From IMG/VR virus record IMGVR_UViG_3300028589_000591, positions 1 to 37,002 of that record: a DNA stretch of 37,002 nucleotides. One strand, 5' to 3'. Origin of the DNA: a virus. The notes under the pieces are model-generated. The model did not search any database. It was not told the origin of the DNA and saw only the letters and a list, made by a program, of their open reading frames with translations. Position numbers and translations under genes: made by a program. Below, piece by piece: positions 6,932-15,896 of the stretch (positions within the stretch are counted from its first letter, which is position 1; each line of letters starts with the position of its first letter).

Positions 6932-8011
6932 ATGTTAAGTGACTTCAAGATAGAAAAATTTAGACACTTCGAAAGTATCGAAATAAATAAAATTCGAAGA
7001 GTCAACCTGTACGTTGGAAAGAACAGCGCAGGCAAGAGTGCCCTATTAGAGGCTCTGTTATTGTTCTTTACACAAATGTCCCTGAAATATCTGCCTAAGA
7101 TCCACTCAAACCGACAAGAGGATTGGGAACAAGCAGCAGACATTCCCGGCCACACCCCTTTGAGACATCTTTTTAAAAACCACCAACTTCCATTACCTGG
7201 TGAACAAGGTTTCACGCTGTCCTCAACTCACGATGACAGATCCTTCTCAGTTAGAATTGAATCAATTAGGGTATCAAGAGAGGGATTAACTACCGGCATG
7301 GAATCTCTCGTACTCCCTCAGACCAGAGAGTACACTCTTCCGTACGAACAGCTTATGCTAATAATGGAGAAGGGAGATCATAAAAAGTTACTATTTGAGC
7401 TTCAAGACTATCCACCAAGACGTCCGAGCTTGATGTATCGCTCGCAAAACTCTGCACCCTTAGTGAATTTCGTATCTACAAGTGGAATTTCCAACAGCGA
7501 ACTAGCAACACTTTGGGACTCAATAAGCCTCACTGAGGCCGAAGGCGAAATTATAAAAGGCCTTCAGCTGATTGAACCGAACGTTGAGGCCGTTGCGTTC
7601 GTTGGTAGATCGTCAAGCAGGACAGCACTTGTAAAACTATCCAACGAGATCGAGCCTGTGACTCTTAAAAGTCTTGGCGACGGGATGAGCAGAATACTGC
7701 AGATAATAGTCTCACTGGTTAACGCTAAAGGTGGCGTACTAATCATCGACGAGTTTGAAAACGGACTACACTGGAGTGTTCAAGCGGACGTCTGGAAGCT
7801 TGTTTTTAAATTATCAGCAATTTTGAATGTTCAGGTTTTCGCGACCACTCACAGTCGAGATTGTATTTACGGATTCGAAGAAGCTTGGGCTACAGAGCAA
7901 AACGCAGGCGGCTTCGCACGACTACAAAAGACAAGCAACTCAGTTAAAATTAGTGAGTATTCCTTCACTATGCTGAGAGACTCCCTAGAAACGGATGTCG
8001 AGGTTAGATGA
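6932..8011 (+). CDS. ABC/RecF-type ATPase of a two-gene defence-like module
   Basis: 359-residue ATPase of the AAA/OLD-like family (SMC/RecF/ABC fold). Residues 1-28 have the usual opening (LSDFKIEKFRHFESIEINKI). Walker A is GKNSAGKS at 29-36, the signature-like SLGDGM at 247-252, Walker B LIIDEFENG with D273/E274, and the H-loop ATTHSRD with H307. The central 90-240 segment is not recognised and could be a sensor. The gene overlaps the next frame and is followed at once by a TOPRIM-like protein, the arrangement of OLD- and PARIS-type anti-phage systems. It is shorter than typical PARIS AriA. AT-rich cargo with its own upstream region; the ribosome site is weak. An anti-phage role is inferred from architecture and location. 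Confidence 0.85.
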   Translation: MLSDFKIEKFRHFESIEINKIRRVNLYVGKNSAGKSALLEALLLFFTQMSLKYLPKIHSNRQEDWEQAADIPGHTPLRHLFKNHQLPLPGEQGFTLSSTHDDRSFSVRIESIRVSREGLTTGMESLVLPQTREYTLPYEQLMLIMEKGDHKKLLFELQDYPPRRPSLMYRSQNSAPLVNFVSTSGISNSELATLWDSISLTEAEGEIIKGLQLIEPNVEAVAFVGRSSSRTALVKLSNEIEPVTLKSLGDGMSRILQIIVSLVNAKGGVLIIDEFENGLHWSVQADVWKLVFKLSAILNVQVFATTHSRDCIYGFEEAWATEQNAGGFARLQKTSNSVKISEYSFTMLRDSLETDVEVR

Positions 8012-8012
8012 T

Positions 8013-8663
8013 ATGAAGGGCATTAGTTTAGATCATACGGGCCCCCGCGTAGTCCTGACCGAAGGGAAAAACGATGCACATTTGATTTTGCAGCTATGTG
8101 TACACTTTAACATACCTAGCACTTTCGGCTTTTATGATTGCAATGGAGACGACAGAGTTTTAAAACGCCTTAACGGCCTACTCATTAGTCCTGAACCTCC
8201 AGAAATAATTGGTGTAGTTATAGATGCTGATGCTCCTGACCTAGTGTCCCGATGGCAATCGGTATCCGACATATTATTGAATCACGGGTATGAGCCGCCA
8301 AATGCACCCGTTGAAACAGGTACAATTTTGCATAAAGAAAATGGTCCTTCGATAGGTGTTTGGCTCATGCCTGACAACTTAACCGACGGAATGCTCGAAG
8401 ATTTCTGCGCGAGACTCGCACCTGAACAGTTCATTCAATTTGCTACAACCTGCGTAAATCAAGCGCTAGACGCTGGAGTTACTACCTTTCGCACGCCCCA
8501 CTTATCAAAAGCAATAGTTCATACATATTTAGCGTGGCAAGATGAGCCTGGGCTACCTTTGGGGCTAGCAGTAAAAGCTAGAGCTCTAAACCCTGAAACT
8601 GAAATTGCCCACAGGTTTCAAAACTTTCTCTTAAACCTATTCCCCAATGTAGCCACAGCTTAA
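8013..8663 (+). CDS. TOPRIM-like (DUF3226-type) partner of ATPase
   Basis: 216 residues. Conserved acidic positions fit a TOPRIM-like fold: E17 in VVLTEGKND, then D71 and D73 in VVIDADAPD, and a later LMPDNLTDGMLEDF typical of DUF3226-type proteins. Such domains bind divalent metal and, in OLD and PARIS-type systems, act as the nuclease effector. ATG 8013 is preferred because GAGG (8000-8003) is nine bases upstream; an in-frame ATG at 7995 would overlap the ATPase by 17 bases. Either way translation is coupled to the ATPase. It ends ten bases before the convergent spike gene. Nuclease activity is inferred. Confidence 0.8.
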   Translation: MKGISLDHTGPRVVLTEGKNDAHLILQLCVHFNIPSTFGFYDCNGDDRVLKRLNGLLISPEPPEIIGVVIDADAPDLVSRWQSVSDILLNHGYEPPNAPVETGTILHKENGPSIGVWLMPDNLTDGMLEDFCARLAPEQFIQFATTCVNQALDAGVTTFRTPHLSKAIVHTYLAWQDEPGLPLGLAVKARALNPETEIAHRFQNFLLNLFPNVATA

Positions 8664-8672
8664 TACTTTTAC

Positions 8673-9659
8673 CTATAAATTTGGAGACTTAAGAGTTAAG
8701 GCATCCAGTTCAACTGATAGCAGTTTCGCTTTCACAGCTTCTAATGTGAAAAGTTTATTAGTTGCGGGAGGGGGACTGGATGCATGCACATGCGATGCGA
8801 TTTGTACGTTCATATTTTCCACCAAATTAATCAGATCTCCTAAAACGTTTAATACATTCACACGCTCTGATCCTAGCCAAGTTTTTGGTGCTTGTATGCG
8901 TTGACTAATATCTGCGGTGCATTCTCGCAATCCTTTAATACGCTCCCGCATATCCCCCCCCACCATGGCGTTATACTTCTGCCCCACGACCAAGTTCAAA
9001 TCTCTCCCCGTAGCTTGGTGCAAATCATCCACCGCCGCTAGGCTCGCAGATCCACCAGACAGTAGCTTGAGCGCTCCCAGCGCCTCGATCGTCTTCACTC
9101 CACCCACCAACTCGGTTGAGTGGTCATCAACCTCCCGCGTGTGGCTCTGGAACTGCTCGCGGTTCACCAGGGCTTCAACCTCACGCTCGATCGCCTGATC
9201 CCGGATCTTGCCATCGGTCTGGCGCAACCAGTTGCCGTCCGTGTCGACGCGCTGTTGGGCGGCGCCGCTGTGCTGCCACACCTGGTCGCCTTTCGGCACC
9301 TTCGGCATGCTCAGACCGTGGGGCAAGATCGATTGAATGTAGGGCTTGTTCGGCAGGCCGTAGGCAAAACACACCACAACGCGGGTGCCTTCCTCCGGAA
9401 AGGCGTAAATGCCCATGCCCTCGCCACCCGTGGGCAGTGGCAGCGGGACACCGGTCAGCGGCGGTATCGCCGGATCTGGCTCGTCATCTGCGCCCAGGAC
9501 TTCAATATCCACGGCATAGCGCGGACGGAAGTCGTCGCAGATCCCCGCGTCTGCCGGCGCATCGGCCACGGCGGTCACACGGGCAAAGCGTGGCAGGTGG
9601 TAACCACCGGTGAGTTCGGGGAATTGGCGCTCTACAGCGCGGCGGATTGCGTCTTCCAT
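8673..9659 (-). CDS. Baseplate spike protein, gpV-like
   Basis: 328 residues; last gene of the late operon. The N-terminal 150 residues carry the OB-fold layout of phage spike proteins (RFARVTAV, then EEGTRVVVCFAYGLPNKPYIQSIL). The rest is a repetitive, probably beta-helical or coiled tail region. It would form the tip that pierces the outer membrane. Its start lies within the hub gene (28-bp overlap). About 290 bases at the 3' end are clearly more AT-rich than the remainder, matching the adjoining cargo, so the C-terminus may come from recombination with incoming DNA. Confidence 0.8.
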   Translation of the reverse strand: MEDAIRRAVERQFPELTGGYHLPRFARVTAVADAPADAGICDDFRPRYAVDIEVLGADDEPDPAIPPLTGVPLPLPTGGEGMGIYAFPEEGTRVVVCFAYGLPNKPYIQSILPHGLSMPKVPKGDQVWQHSGAAQQRVDTDGNWLRQTDGKIRDQAIEREVEALVNREQFQSHTREVDDHSTELVGGVKTIEALGALKLLSGGSASLAAVDDLHQATGRDLNLVVGQKYNAMVGGDMRERIKGLRECTADISQRIQAPKTWLGSERVNVLNVLGDLINLVENMNVQIASHVHASSPPPATNKLFTLEAVKAKLLSVELDALTLKSPNL

Positions 9660-10336
9660 CGTATGGCCATCTGGTCATTGGCGAGCGCCACACTGGTGAC
9701 ACGCTCGCCGGTGTTGATCGTTGCACCTGGTCGTAACCCAGGAAGGGCCGCCACCATTGCGCTCTGGTTACCCTGGTAGCCGTCGAACAGCTCCGTGGGG
9801 ATCTGCAGCGCCGCCCGGGCGCCAAAAAAGCCGTCGGCCCAGCTGCCGGCGAACACTTCGCCGTTGCTCAGTTGGTGCCAGGTGAAATCCGGAATACTGA
9901 ACACCCGGGCCAGGCTGTCCATCGCCTGGTATCCGGCGGCAAGGCTGTAGAAGTACGGCGCCTTCACGCCGGCGTAAGGCCGATCAGGAACGCGAAAGCG
10001 CAGCCCCGTCTGCTCGCTGATGGCAGCCAGCACGGCGCGCAGATCAACGTGACGCAGGTTCAGCGGCAACGGGTTGGCCAGCACGGCAGCCAGCTCACGG
10101 CAGAACAGCACCTGCTCTTTGGAATTGGCGGCGGTGCAACGCTCGACGTAGCCGATGAAGTGGCGCTGCAGCGTGCGGTCGTTGTAGCCGATGTCCAGCG
10201 TTACCAACCCTTTCAGCGGCTCGGCAGACTGCACGGTGAAATTCGCCCGCCCTGGACTGGTGGCGTCCAGCCGAACGTCTTCCTTGACCAGGGGAACAGG
10301 CGCGCCATTGATGGCCAGAACCTTGTGCAGCTTCAC
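9632..10336 (-). CDS. Baseplate hub protein, gpD-like
   Basis: 234 residues beginning MKLHKVLAINGAPVPLVKED. It resembles the gpD/gp27-like hub family: beta-rich N-terminal domain, then a domain with LRAVLAAISEQTGLRFRVPD, where hub proteins fold around the spike. The start is a GTG overlapping the previous stop (GTGA at 10333-10336). Its place just before the spike gene supports the call. The family is also called late control protein D in P2-type phages, although its role is structural. Confidence 0.7.
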   Translation of the reverse strand: MKLHKVLAINGAPVPLVKEDVRLDATSPGRANFTVQSAEPLKGLVTLDIGYNDRTLQRHFIGYVERCTAANSKEQVLFCRELAAVLANPLPLNLRHVDLRAVLAAISEQTGLRFRVPDRPYAGVKAPYFYSLAAGYQAMDSLARVFSIPDFTWHQLSNGEVFAGSWADGFFGARAALQIPTELFDGYQGNQSAMVAALPGLRPGATINTGERVTSVALANDQMAIRWKTQSAAL

Positions 10337-10881
10337 TTCTGCTCACTCCCGCCCAGCCACTTATCCACACGTCCCAGCACCTTTTCAAAGCCGCTCAGTT
10401 CCGGGTTGTCGCCCGAACCGGAACTGCTACCACCTTCGCCGACCGTGCTGCCCGGGGCGCCCTGGGCGTCGACCTTGTTGCCGGCACGCCGCCCCTCGAC
10501 CTTTTCCGGGTTCGATTCGCGCTCACTCAGCGTGAACTGCACCAGCCAGGCTTTCAGGCTGTCGGCCTCGCGGGCACTGACGCCTTCGGAGAATTCGACC
10601 TGACGCACGCCGAACGCTTCGGCGGTGTCGTTCACGACGCGATACAGATGCAACTCCCCGCCGCTCGCCGTGGCTTCGGCCATGCGCATCAGGTCAGTCA
10701 ACTGCACCCGATCAACAAAGGGGATCATCAGCGACACGGCCAGCGTCTTGGGCTTGAACCCCTTGTGGGCTTTGTCGGTGTTGCTGGTCTGCCCCGACAT
10801 GTCGCCGCTTTCAATGCGCAGATTGCCGGTGACCTTGAGGTTCTTACCTTGGACTTTTTGCCCGTCGAGCAACAGTGTCAT
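10333..10881 (-). CDS. Baseplate complex protein
   Basis: 182 residues from ATG 10881 (MTLLLDGQKVQGKNLKVTGN), which overlaps the preceding gene's stop. A longer upstream frame is less likely. Beta-rich first 130 residues, then a low-complexity linker (GSTVGEGGSSSGSGDNPE) and a short C-terminal helix (FEKVLGRVDKWLGG). A position between tail-fibre genes and the hub suggests a baseplate component of HP1/K139-type phages. The exact counterpart in P2 is unclear. Confidence 0.6.
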   Translation of the reverse strand: MTLLLDGQKVQGKNLKVTGNLRIESGDMSGQTSNTDKAHKGFKPKTLAVSLMIPFVDRVQLTDLMRMAEATASGGELHLYRVVNDTAEAFGVRQVEFSEGVSAREADSLKAWLVQFTLSERESNPEKVEGRRAGNKVDAQGAPGSTVGEGGSSSGSGDNPELSGFEKVLGRVDKWLGGSEQK

Positions 10882-11816
10882 AGGCCCACCAGCTCCCGTA
10901 CAAAACTCAGCCCTTCCTTGGTGCCCACCAGCAGCAGGCCGGCACATTGCACCCACTCATGCCCGGGGGCATCGCCGCTCAGCAGCTCCTGACGTAGCTC
11001 GGTGGCATTACCTGGGCCGATCAGGCGCGCCCGTATGCTGACATCGGCGTTGCCCCCGCCCAGCAGGCCTTTCAGGTCTGCCAATTGTTGATCCCGCTCC
11101 TGTTGCTGGGCGGCTTTTCGAGCGGCCAGCGCAGCCAGATCGCCCAGCGGCGAACTGTCGGCGGCGTAGCCTTCCAGCACGGCCAATTGGCCGGCCATCG
11201 ATTGCTTGGCAGCCTTGACCACCGTGCATCGCTCCAGGGGCAGTCCTTGCCAGCGCGGCAACGGGCCGGCGCCGGGGATCTCCCACTTGTCGCTCTCAAG
11301 TTTCAGCAGGTACTGGGCGCGCCGTTCGGTTCGCACCAGGTCGCCGATCGGCAGCAACGCATTGAAGCGCGACAGACCGCTGGCCAACTGTTCCAGGCGT
11401 GTGCCCAGGAACAGAATCGACAGGGCATATTGCGGCCCAACCGGACGGCCCGCATCGGTGGCGTCCTCCAGTTTTTTGGCCAAGTGTTCCAGCACATTCG
11501 GCGCCGACAGGTAGCGCTGATAGCCTTTGCCCTGGCCGATGCCGCTTTGAAACGGCGTCACCACCAGGCACGACGGCACCTGGCCCAACTGCTGGGCCAA
11601 TGCGGTACGTCCGGCTTCAACGGCGTTTCTCGCCGCATCACCGACCGGCCCCGGATTGGTGCTGGCCAAACCTTCCAGACCAGCCAGCCGCTGGGCTGTG
11701 CTGGCCAGCTCACCGGTGGCCAGATCCTTGGCGGCAGACAGCCCCCCCATCCATTGCGTGGCCCGTTCTGGCCAGCGCATCGTCACCGGTGACCAGGTCA
11801 TGCTGGCGGCGTCCAT
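10878..11816 (-). CDS. Uncharacterised baseplate-region protein
   Basis: 312 residues, mostly helical, with a coiled stretch (LAALAARKAAQQQERDQQLA) in the last third. The start overlaps the fibre-accessory gene by 19 bases and the stop overlaps the next gene, so it belongs to the tail operon. I do not recognise a domain. By position it may contribute to baseplate or tail assembly. A structural role is inference only. Confidence 0.6.
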   Translation of the reverse strand: MDAASMTWSPVTMRWPERATQWMGGLSAAKDLATGELASTAQRLAGLEGLASTNPGPVGDAARNAVEAGRTALAQQLGQVPSCLVVTPFQSGIGQGKGYQRYLSAPNVLEHLAKKLEDATDAGRPVGPQYALSILFLGTRLEQLASGLSRFNALLPIGDLVRTERRAQYLLKLESDKWEIPGAGPLPRWQGLPLERCTVVKAAKQSMAGQLAVLEGYAADSSPLGDLAALAARKAAQQQERDQQLADLKGLLGGGNADVSIRARLIGPGNATELRQELLSGDAPGHEWVQCAGLLLVGTKEGLSFVRELVGL

Positions 11817-12505
11817 TTGATGGCGTCCATCGCTTTGCTGTCTTGTTCGTTGAACGCCTTGGCCAGCGCTTGGCGCAGGTTTTCGGCGTGCAATTGCGCC
11901 GCCTGCTTGAAACGGAAAAGATCTTGGCCAACATCGCGCAATTGTTCGGCAGTGTGGGTTCTGAAAGCCTTGTGCTGCTCCATGTCGGTACAGGCGATAT
12001 CGGCGGCCAGACCCGAGAGGATGGAACCGGTCAAATTGATTTGATCGACCAGTGCGCTGTCGTAATGGAAAGGCCAGCCCAACGCCTGAGAAATGAAGCC
12101 GGATTCAGTGTAAAGGGCGCACGCCTGGTTGATTTCCTGCTTCTTCTGCTCATGTAGCGAGGCCAGTATCGCGGCGGTGTCGTCTGCCCAGTGGTCGTTT
12201 TTCCAGACTTGAAGCGGCTTCGGCTGCTTGAGCGTGTAACCGCTGGGCATCGGCGCGAAGCCGTCCAGCGTCAGCGGCTCGCCGGTCTTTATGTTGTACG
12301 CGGTCACGCCCTGGAAAAAGTCCAGCAGTTGCCATTTTCCATCAATCCAGCACGCAGCCTTGTGTTCAGGTTCTTCCGGCGGCGGGATTTCCACGCAGCC
12401 TGCGGGGATCAGAAAAACGTCGGGTTCCAGTTGGCAGGCCTCGGCCTCGGTCGTGCCGACGTAGCGGCCGAAGGAGTTGGTTTGATAAACGATTTTTCGG
12501 TTCAT
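11798..12505 (-). CDS. Tail fibre accessory/assembly protein
   Basis: 235 residues beginning MNRKIVYQTNSFGRYVGTTE, placed directly after the fibre gene. The N-terminal half has the short beta-rich repeats with tryptophans seen in fibre-linked proteins (CWIDGKWQLLDFF, VWKNDHWAD). The C-terminal half is a long helical region with QALGWPFHYDSALVDQINL, the pattern of DUF4376-type proteins attached to phage fibres. Role: fibre folding or a fibre-tip component. Confidence 0.7.
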   Translation of the reverse strand: MNRKIVYQTNSFGRYVGTTEAEACQLEPDVFLIPAGCVEIPPPEEPEHKAACWIDGKWQLLDFFQGVTAYNIKTGEPLTLDGFAPMPSGYTLKQPKPLQVWKNDHWADDTAAILASLHEQKKQEINQACALYTESGFISQALGWPFHYDSALVDQINLTGSILSGLAADIACTDMEQHKAFRTHTAEQLRDVGQDLFRFKQAAQLHAENLRQALAKAFNEQDSKAMDAIKWTPPA

Positions 12506-12513
12506 ACAGGCGC

Positions 12514-14193
12514 TCAGTATTTGATGCAGACGAGAAATGCCACGTTGTCCGGACGGGACTCATGGATCCCGTCTGCGGCGACCGTGACGCCGTGGATGTG
12601 GTCACCGGCGGCATAGATGTTCAGGCCGTGGGAGTGAACACCGTCACCGTTGATGCCGACGGCGTGGGTGTGTGCAGCGTGGGCGCTGCCAAACTCTCGC
12701 CAGAAGGCTCCGCCGGAGCTGGAACCCATCACCGACCCGGCGAGGTTGCCGCCGACGTTGATGCCTTGGTTGCCCATCAGAATTTGGGTGTTTCCTTCAC
12801 CAGCGCCTGCTGTCCAGGCCGAGTGACCATGCCAGCCGGCGGCGTCGATATGTCCGCCGTGACCGTGCGCACCTGCTCCGGAGGTTGACGCCGCGTGAGT
12901 GTGCGAGCGGTTTTGGTTGGCCTGCTCACTGCCCAGCGCCCGGCCGGCATCTAGAGTGCCGCCGTCGCTCCAGGCCCGAATGAACTTGCCGCGCATGTCA
13001 CGTAAGTTGAAGGTATTCACGCCATCGCCGGCGCCGTACCGGGTGCCGATCACCGCGAACAGCTTGGCGTAGGTGGTTCGCGAAATGGCGGCACCGTTGC
13101 ACTTCAACCATCCAGGCGGCGCGCTGGTCATATCGAACGCGGCAACCATCCCGGTCATCGAGTCTCCGACCTGTTGCTGCAGCTTGTTAAGCGCGGCGGT
13201 CGAAGCAATGATCTGGCTGCTGTTGGTGCCCGGATCGTCGCTGATTGCGTTGGGAACATTGCTCAGCCCGACGTCTTCTTTCTTTGTCCCTCGAGCACGC
13301 AAGCGCGGGTAGTCACCGTTCCTGGCCGCAAGGTAGGTAATCAGCGAAGCGTCGATTGGCTCGACCACTCGCATATCCAGCGCAATGGAAGCGTTGGGAA
13401 TCTCGGCGAGGGGAACGCAGTAGTGGCCAACGCCAGCGCTGTCGGTGTAGTCGGTACGATCGGCTTCGAACACGATCGTGTAGCTGGCCACAACATCGTT
13501 GAGTTCACGCTTCAGGGCGACATCTAGCCAGGCCACTGTGGGGTAGCTCGGCGGCTCAATCTTCAACGGGGTCGATCGCACGACACGAATCCCCGCGATA
13601 TAGGCGCCGCCTGGGTTCATCTGGAACGAATCGTTAACCCAATCAATTTTGAAGCCGGCGCCAAAGAAGCACGCTCGGCCATAGACATCACCATTGATCT
13701 GCCGCTGACGTTCATCAATGCCCGCCAGGCGCACAGTGAAGTCATGCTGCCAGGTGCTGGCATCGATCTTTACGCCGGTCAGCGCCTGGGCACCGTCGAA
13801 CGCCACCAGAAAGTTACGGGTGACGTTGTTGCCGATCTGCAGTGGCGGGATGTTCCTGCGCTTCTGCTGCAGCGGCACGTAGGACACGGCGAACAGCAAA
13901 CCGTCCGCGTCCTCGAGGCCGACCCAGTTGAAGTCCCAATCGCCGATGTCCGACCCCAGCTGCGCGCTGTAGACGATCTGGTTGGGGTTCACAAAACCGC
14001 TGTTTCCCTCGGGAATCTCGTAGGTGTGCACGATCTGGCCCGCCGGCGGCTTGCCGGCAGCACGATCCACCGGCGCTTCGGTAACCAGCCCGGGCACGTT
14101 GGCGAAAATGAATTTCGTGATAATCAGGGACTTTTTCTGGCTTTGTTTCAGGGCGATTTGGCCTTCGCCGGCCAACGTAATACTGGCGCTCAC
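12514..14193 (-). CDS. Tail fibre protein with collar domain, gpH-like
   Basis: 559 residues; host-recognition fibre. The N-terminal part (to about residue 150) is the phage attachment region. A tail-collar domain lies at about 340-415 (GMVAAFDMTSAPPGWLKCNG, then NTFNLRDMRGKFIRAWSDGG). The C-terminal 140 residues are Gly/Ala/His-rich with many H-x-H pairs (HTHAAST, HGHGGH, HSHGLN, HIHGVT), typical of metal-coordinating trimeric fibre tips, and end RPDNVAFLVCIKY. Sits between gpI-like and accessory genes as in P2. Confidence 0.88.
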   Translation of the reverse strand: MSASITLAGEGQIALKQSQKKSLIITKFIFANVPGLVTEAPVDRAAGKPPAGQIVHTYEIPEGNSGFVNPNQIVYSAQLGSDIGDWDFNWVGLEDADGLLFAVSYVPLQQKRRNIPPLQIGNNVTRNFLVAFDGAQALTGVKIDASTWQHDFTVRLAGIDERQRQINGDVYGRACFFGAGFKIDWVNDSFQMNPGGAYIAGIRVVRSTPLKIEPPSYPTVAWLDVALKRELNDVVASYTIVFEADRTDYTDSAGVGHYCVPLAEIPNASIALDMRVVEPIDASLITYLAARNGDYPRLRARGTKKEDVGLSNVPNAISDDPGTNSSQIIASTAALNKLQQQVGDSMTGMVAAFDMTSAPPGWLKCNGAAISRTTYAKLFAVIGTRYGAGDGVNTFNLRDMRGKFIRAWSDGGTLDAGRALGSEQANQNRSHTHAASTSGAGAHGHGGHIDAAGWHGHSAWTAGAGEGNTQILMGNQGINVGGNLAGSVMGSSSGGAFWREFGSAHAAHTHAVGINGDGVHSHGLNIYAAGDHIHGVTVAADGIHESRPDNVAFLVCIKY

Positions 14194-14202
14194 TTTGCGC
14201 TC

Positions 14203-14727
14203 CTACAGGCTGGCGACCAGCGTCTGCTGGTCGTCGTTGAAGTCGATCAGGCCCACTTGCAGGCCCACGGGGGTGATGGTCACGAAGTCATAGCGCCGGC
14301 ACGTCCGACCGTATTGCTGGATCAGCACGCGCAGCAGCTCCGGGTTCAGCGACAGTTGCGCGTTGCTGAACTTCAACAGCACGACGTCCCAATCCCGGTC
14401 GGGCTGACGCTCCTCGATCTCCACGTAGCCGACGCCCAGGCGCTCAAAAATGCGTTTCATGCCGGCGGTGCTGCCGGCATCAACCGAGTTGACGAAGGCG
14501 TATTTCACGCGCAACCGGAACAGACTTTCCGGCTCCCCGGCGAAGCGTGTTACGTCACGCTGCCAGGCCCACAACTCAAGGATGCTCAGGTGGCAGGTGT
14601 CGGGATCGATCTGCGAATAGGGCCAGCGCAGCCACCCGGAGACGGTTTCCCACCAGGACTGTGCAGCGGCCAACAACTTTGCCAGCTCGGTGCCGCCCAG
14701 CCAGAAAGGCAATTTCAGCTTGGTCAT
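14203..14727 (-). CDS. Tail/baseplate protein I
   Basis: 174 residues. Matches the P2 gpI family by position (J-I-H order) and content: LAKLLAAAQSWWETVSGWL near the start and LRVKYAFVNSVDAGSTAGM in the middle. Starts by ATGA overlap with the J gene stop. It would join the fibre to the baseplate wedge. Confidence 0.82.
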   Translation of the reverse strand: MTKLKLPFWLGGTELAKLLAAAQSWWETVSGWLRWPYSQIDPDTCHLSILELWAWQRDVTRFAGEPESLFRLRVKYAFVNSVDAGSTAGMKRIFERLGVGYVEIEERQPDRDWDVVLLKFSNAQLSLNPELLRVLIQQYGRTCRRYDFVTITPVGLQVGLIDFNDDQQTLVASL

Positions 14728-15896
14728 TGCGCCGTCACCTTCAACTGGCCCAGGCGCGGAATGTTCAGCCCGCTGATGATGTCCTGACCCGGTAGAAAGC
14801 GAAGGGAAGCGATATCGGCGAACTGCTGGTGGAGTTCTTCACTCAGGCGGCTATAGCTGAATCGCGACTGTGGATAAGTCAGCGTCGGCTGGTAGTCGGT
14901 GGCCGTGCTTTCGCGAAACGCCGCCCGCACGAACAGCTCGACCTCTTTCACCAGGGCGTTGATTCGCTCGGCGCTCAAGTGGGGCTTGGGCCACAGCCAC
15001 AGCGTCACTGTCGCCGGGACTTCGGGCATGACCATGGCCAGCAGATCGTCGCCATGGCCGTGGTTGCCCTGGTCGCGGATATGCGCGTTGATTTGCTGCA
15101 GGTAGGTGTCCGCCGGCACACCGGCATCAAACAGAATGTAGGCATTTGCGCTGCCCGGGCCACGGGGCGCGCCGTGTTCGAAGTACACGCCATCCGGACG
15201 CACGCCGGGGAATGCGGAAATCATGGCGCGATACACCGCGTCGGTGTGCCACTGGTTGACCGCCGAGAACTGGTTACGCACGCGCAGACGCAACTGGTCG
15301 TTGGGTTCCGGATCTGCACCTGGCGAAGCCAGCCAACCGTCTTTGTTCACCACCTGGACAATGCCGGGGATCGGCACCGGCAGGATCGCGTAGTAACCCG
15401 GGGCCAGATTAAAACCGCTGCCCGCCTCGATCGCCTCGACCGGGACGTCCAGCTGGAGCTGGCCCTGCTGGAACGTCGCCGGCGCCGTGGTCACCAATTG
15501 ATAGACGTTGCCGTTGATCGCGGCAGACTGCACCACAATGCCCTTTTCCAGCTGCAGCACGCCGTCCGGAACGGCGCGGGTAAACAGCAGTTTCCCCTGG
15601 GCCTTGGTCGCGCCTTTACGCTCGACATTTACCGCCCATGCCAGTGTGTCCAGCCACGCGTCGACCGCTGTTTTCACAAAGAAGTTGGGCAGCACGGTCA
15701 TGCACAAAAAATCCAGCAGCCACAGCACCGGCTTGGTCACCAGCGCGGTCATCACCCGCCAGAACGGCGAATAGCTGCTGGTGTTGGCCACCTTCGAGCC
15801 TTGGGCTTCAACTTCTTTTTCCCACTCGGCCTTCAATGCCGCCTCAGTGGTCGGGATGCCGGCATCGGCGATCACCTTTTTAAAATCGATGCTCAC
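14724..15896 (-). CDS. Baseplate assembly protein J
   Basis: 390 residues with the baseplate J-like family layout: a helical N-terminus (FKKVIADAGIPTTEAALKAE), a hydrophobic segment near residue 55-75, then a beta-rich core with LFTRAVPDGVLQLEKGIVVQ and a segment ASPGADPEPNDQLRLRVRNQ characteristic of gpJ/Mu gp47 proteins. Forms the baseplate wedge with W and I. Start overlaps the stop of the upstream gene. Confidence 0.9.
   Translation of the reverse strand: MSIDFKKVIADAGIPTTEAALKAEWEKEVEAQGSKVANTSSYSPFWRVMTALVTKPVLWLLDFLCMTVLPNFFVKTAVDAWLDTLAWAVNVERKGATKAQGKLLFTRAVPDGVLQLEKGIVVQSAAINGNVYQLVTTAPATFQQGQLQLDVPVEAIEAGSGFNLAPGYYAILPVPIPGIVQVVNKDGWLASPGADPEPNDQLRLRVRNQFSAVNQWHTDAVYRAMISAFPGVRPDGVYFEHGAPRGPGSANAYILFDAGVPADTYLQQINAHIRDQGNHGHGDDLLAMVMPEVPATVTLWLWPKPHLSAERINALVKEVELFVRAAFRESTATDYQPTLTYPQSRFSYSRLSEELHQQFADIASLRFLPGQDIISGLNIPRLGQLKVTAQ

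Noticed and set aside
6932-8663. Calling the ATPase/TOPRIM pair PARIS
   Set aside because: Both proteins look shorter than AriA and AriB, and the second resembles DUF3226 more than DUF4435; only the general architecture is shared.
9120-9779. Plus-strand frames opposite the tail operon (also at 11085, 13744, 14829, 17194, 24039)
   Set aside because: Shadows produced by GC-rich third positions of minus-strand genes; the minus-strand genes overlap neatly as an operon.
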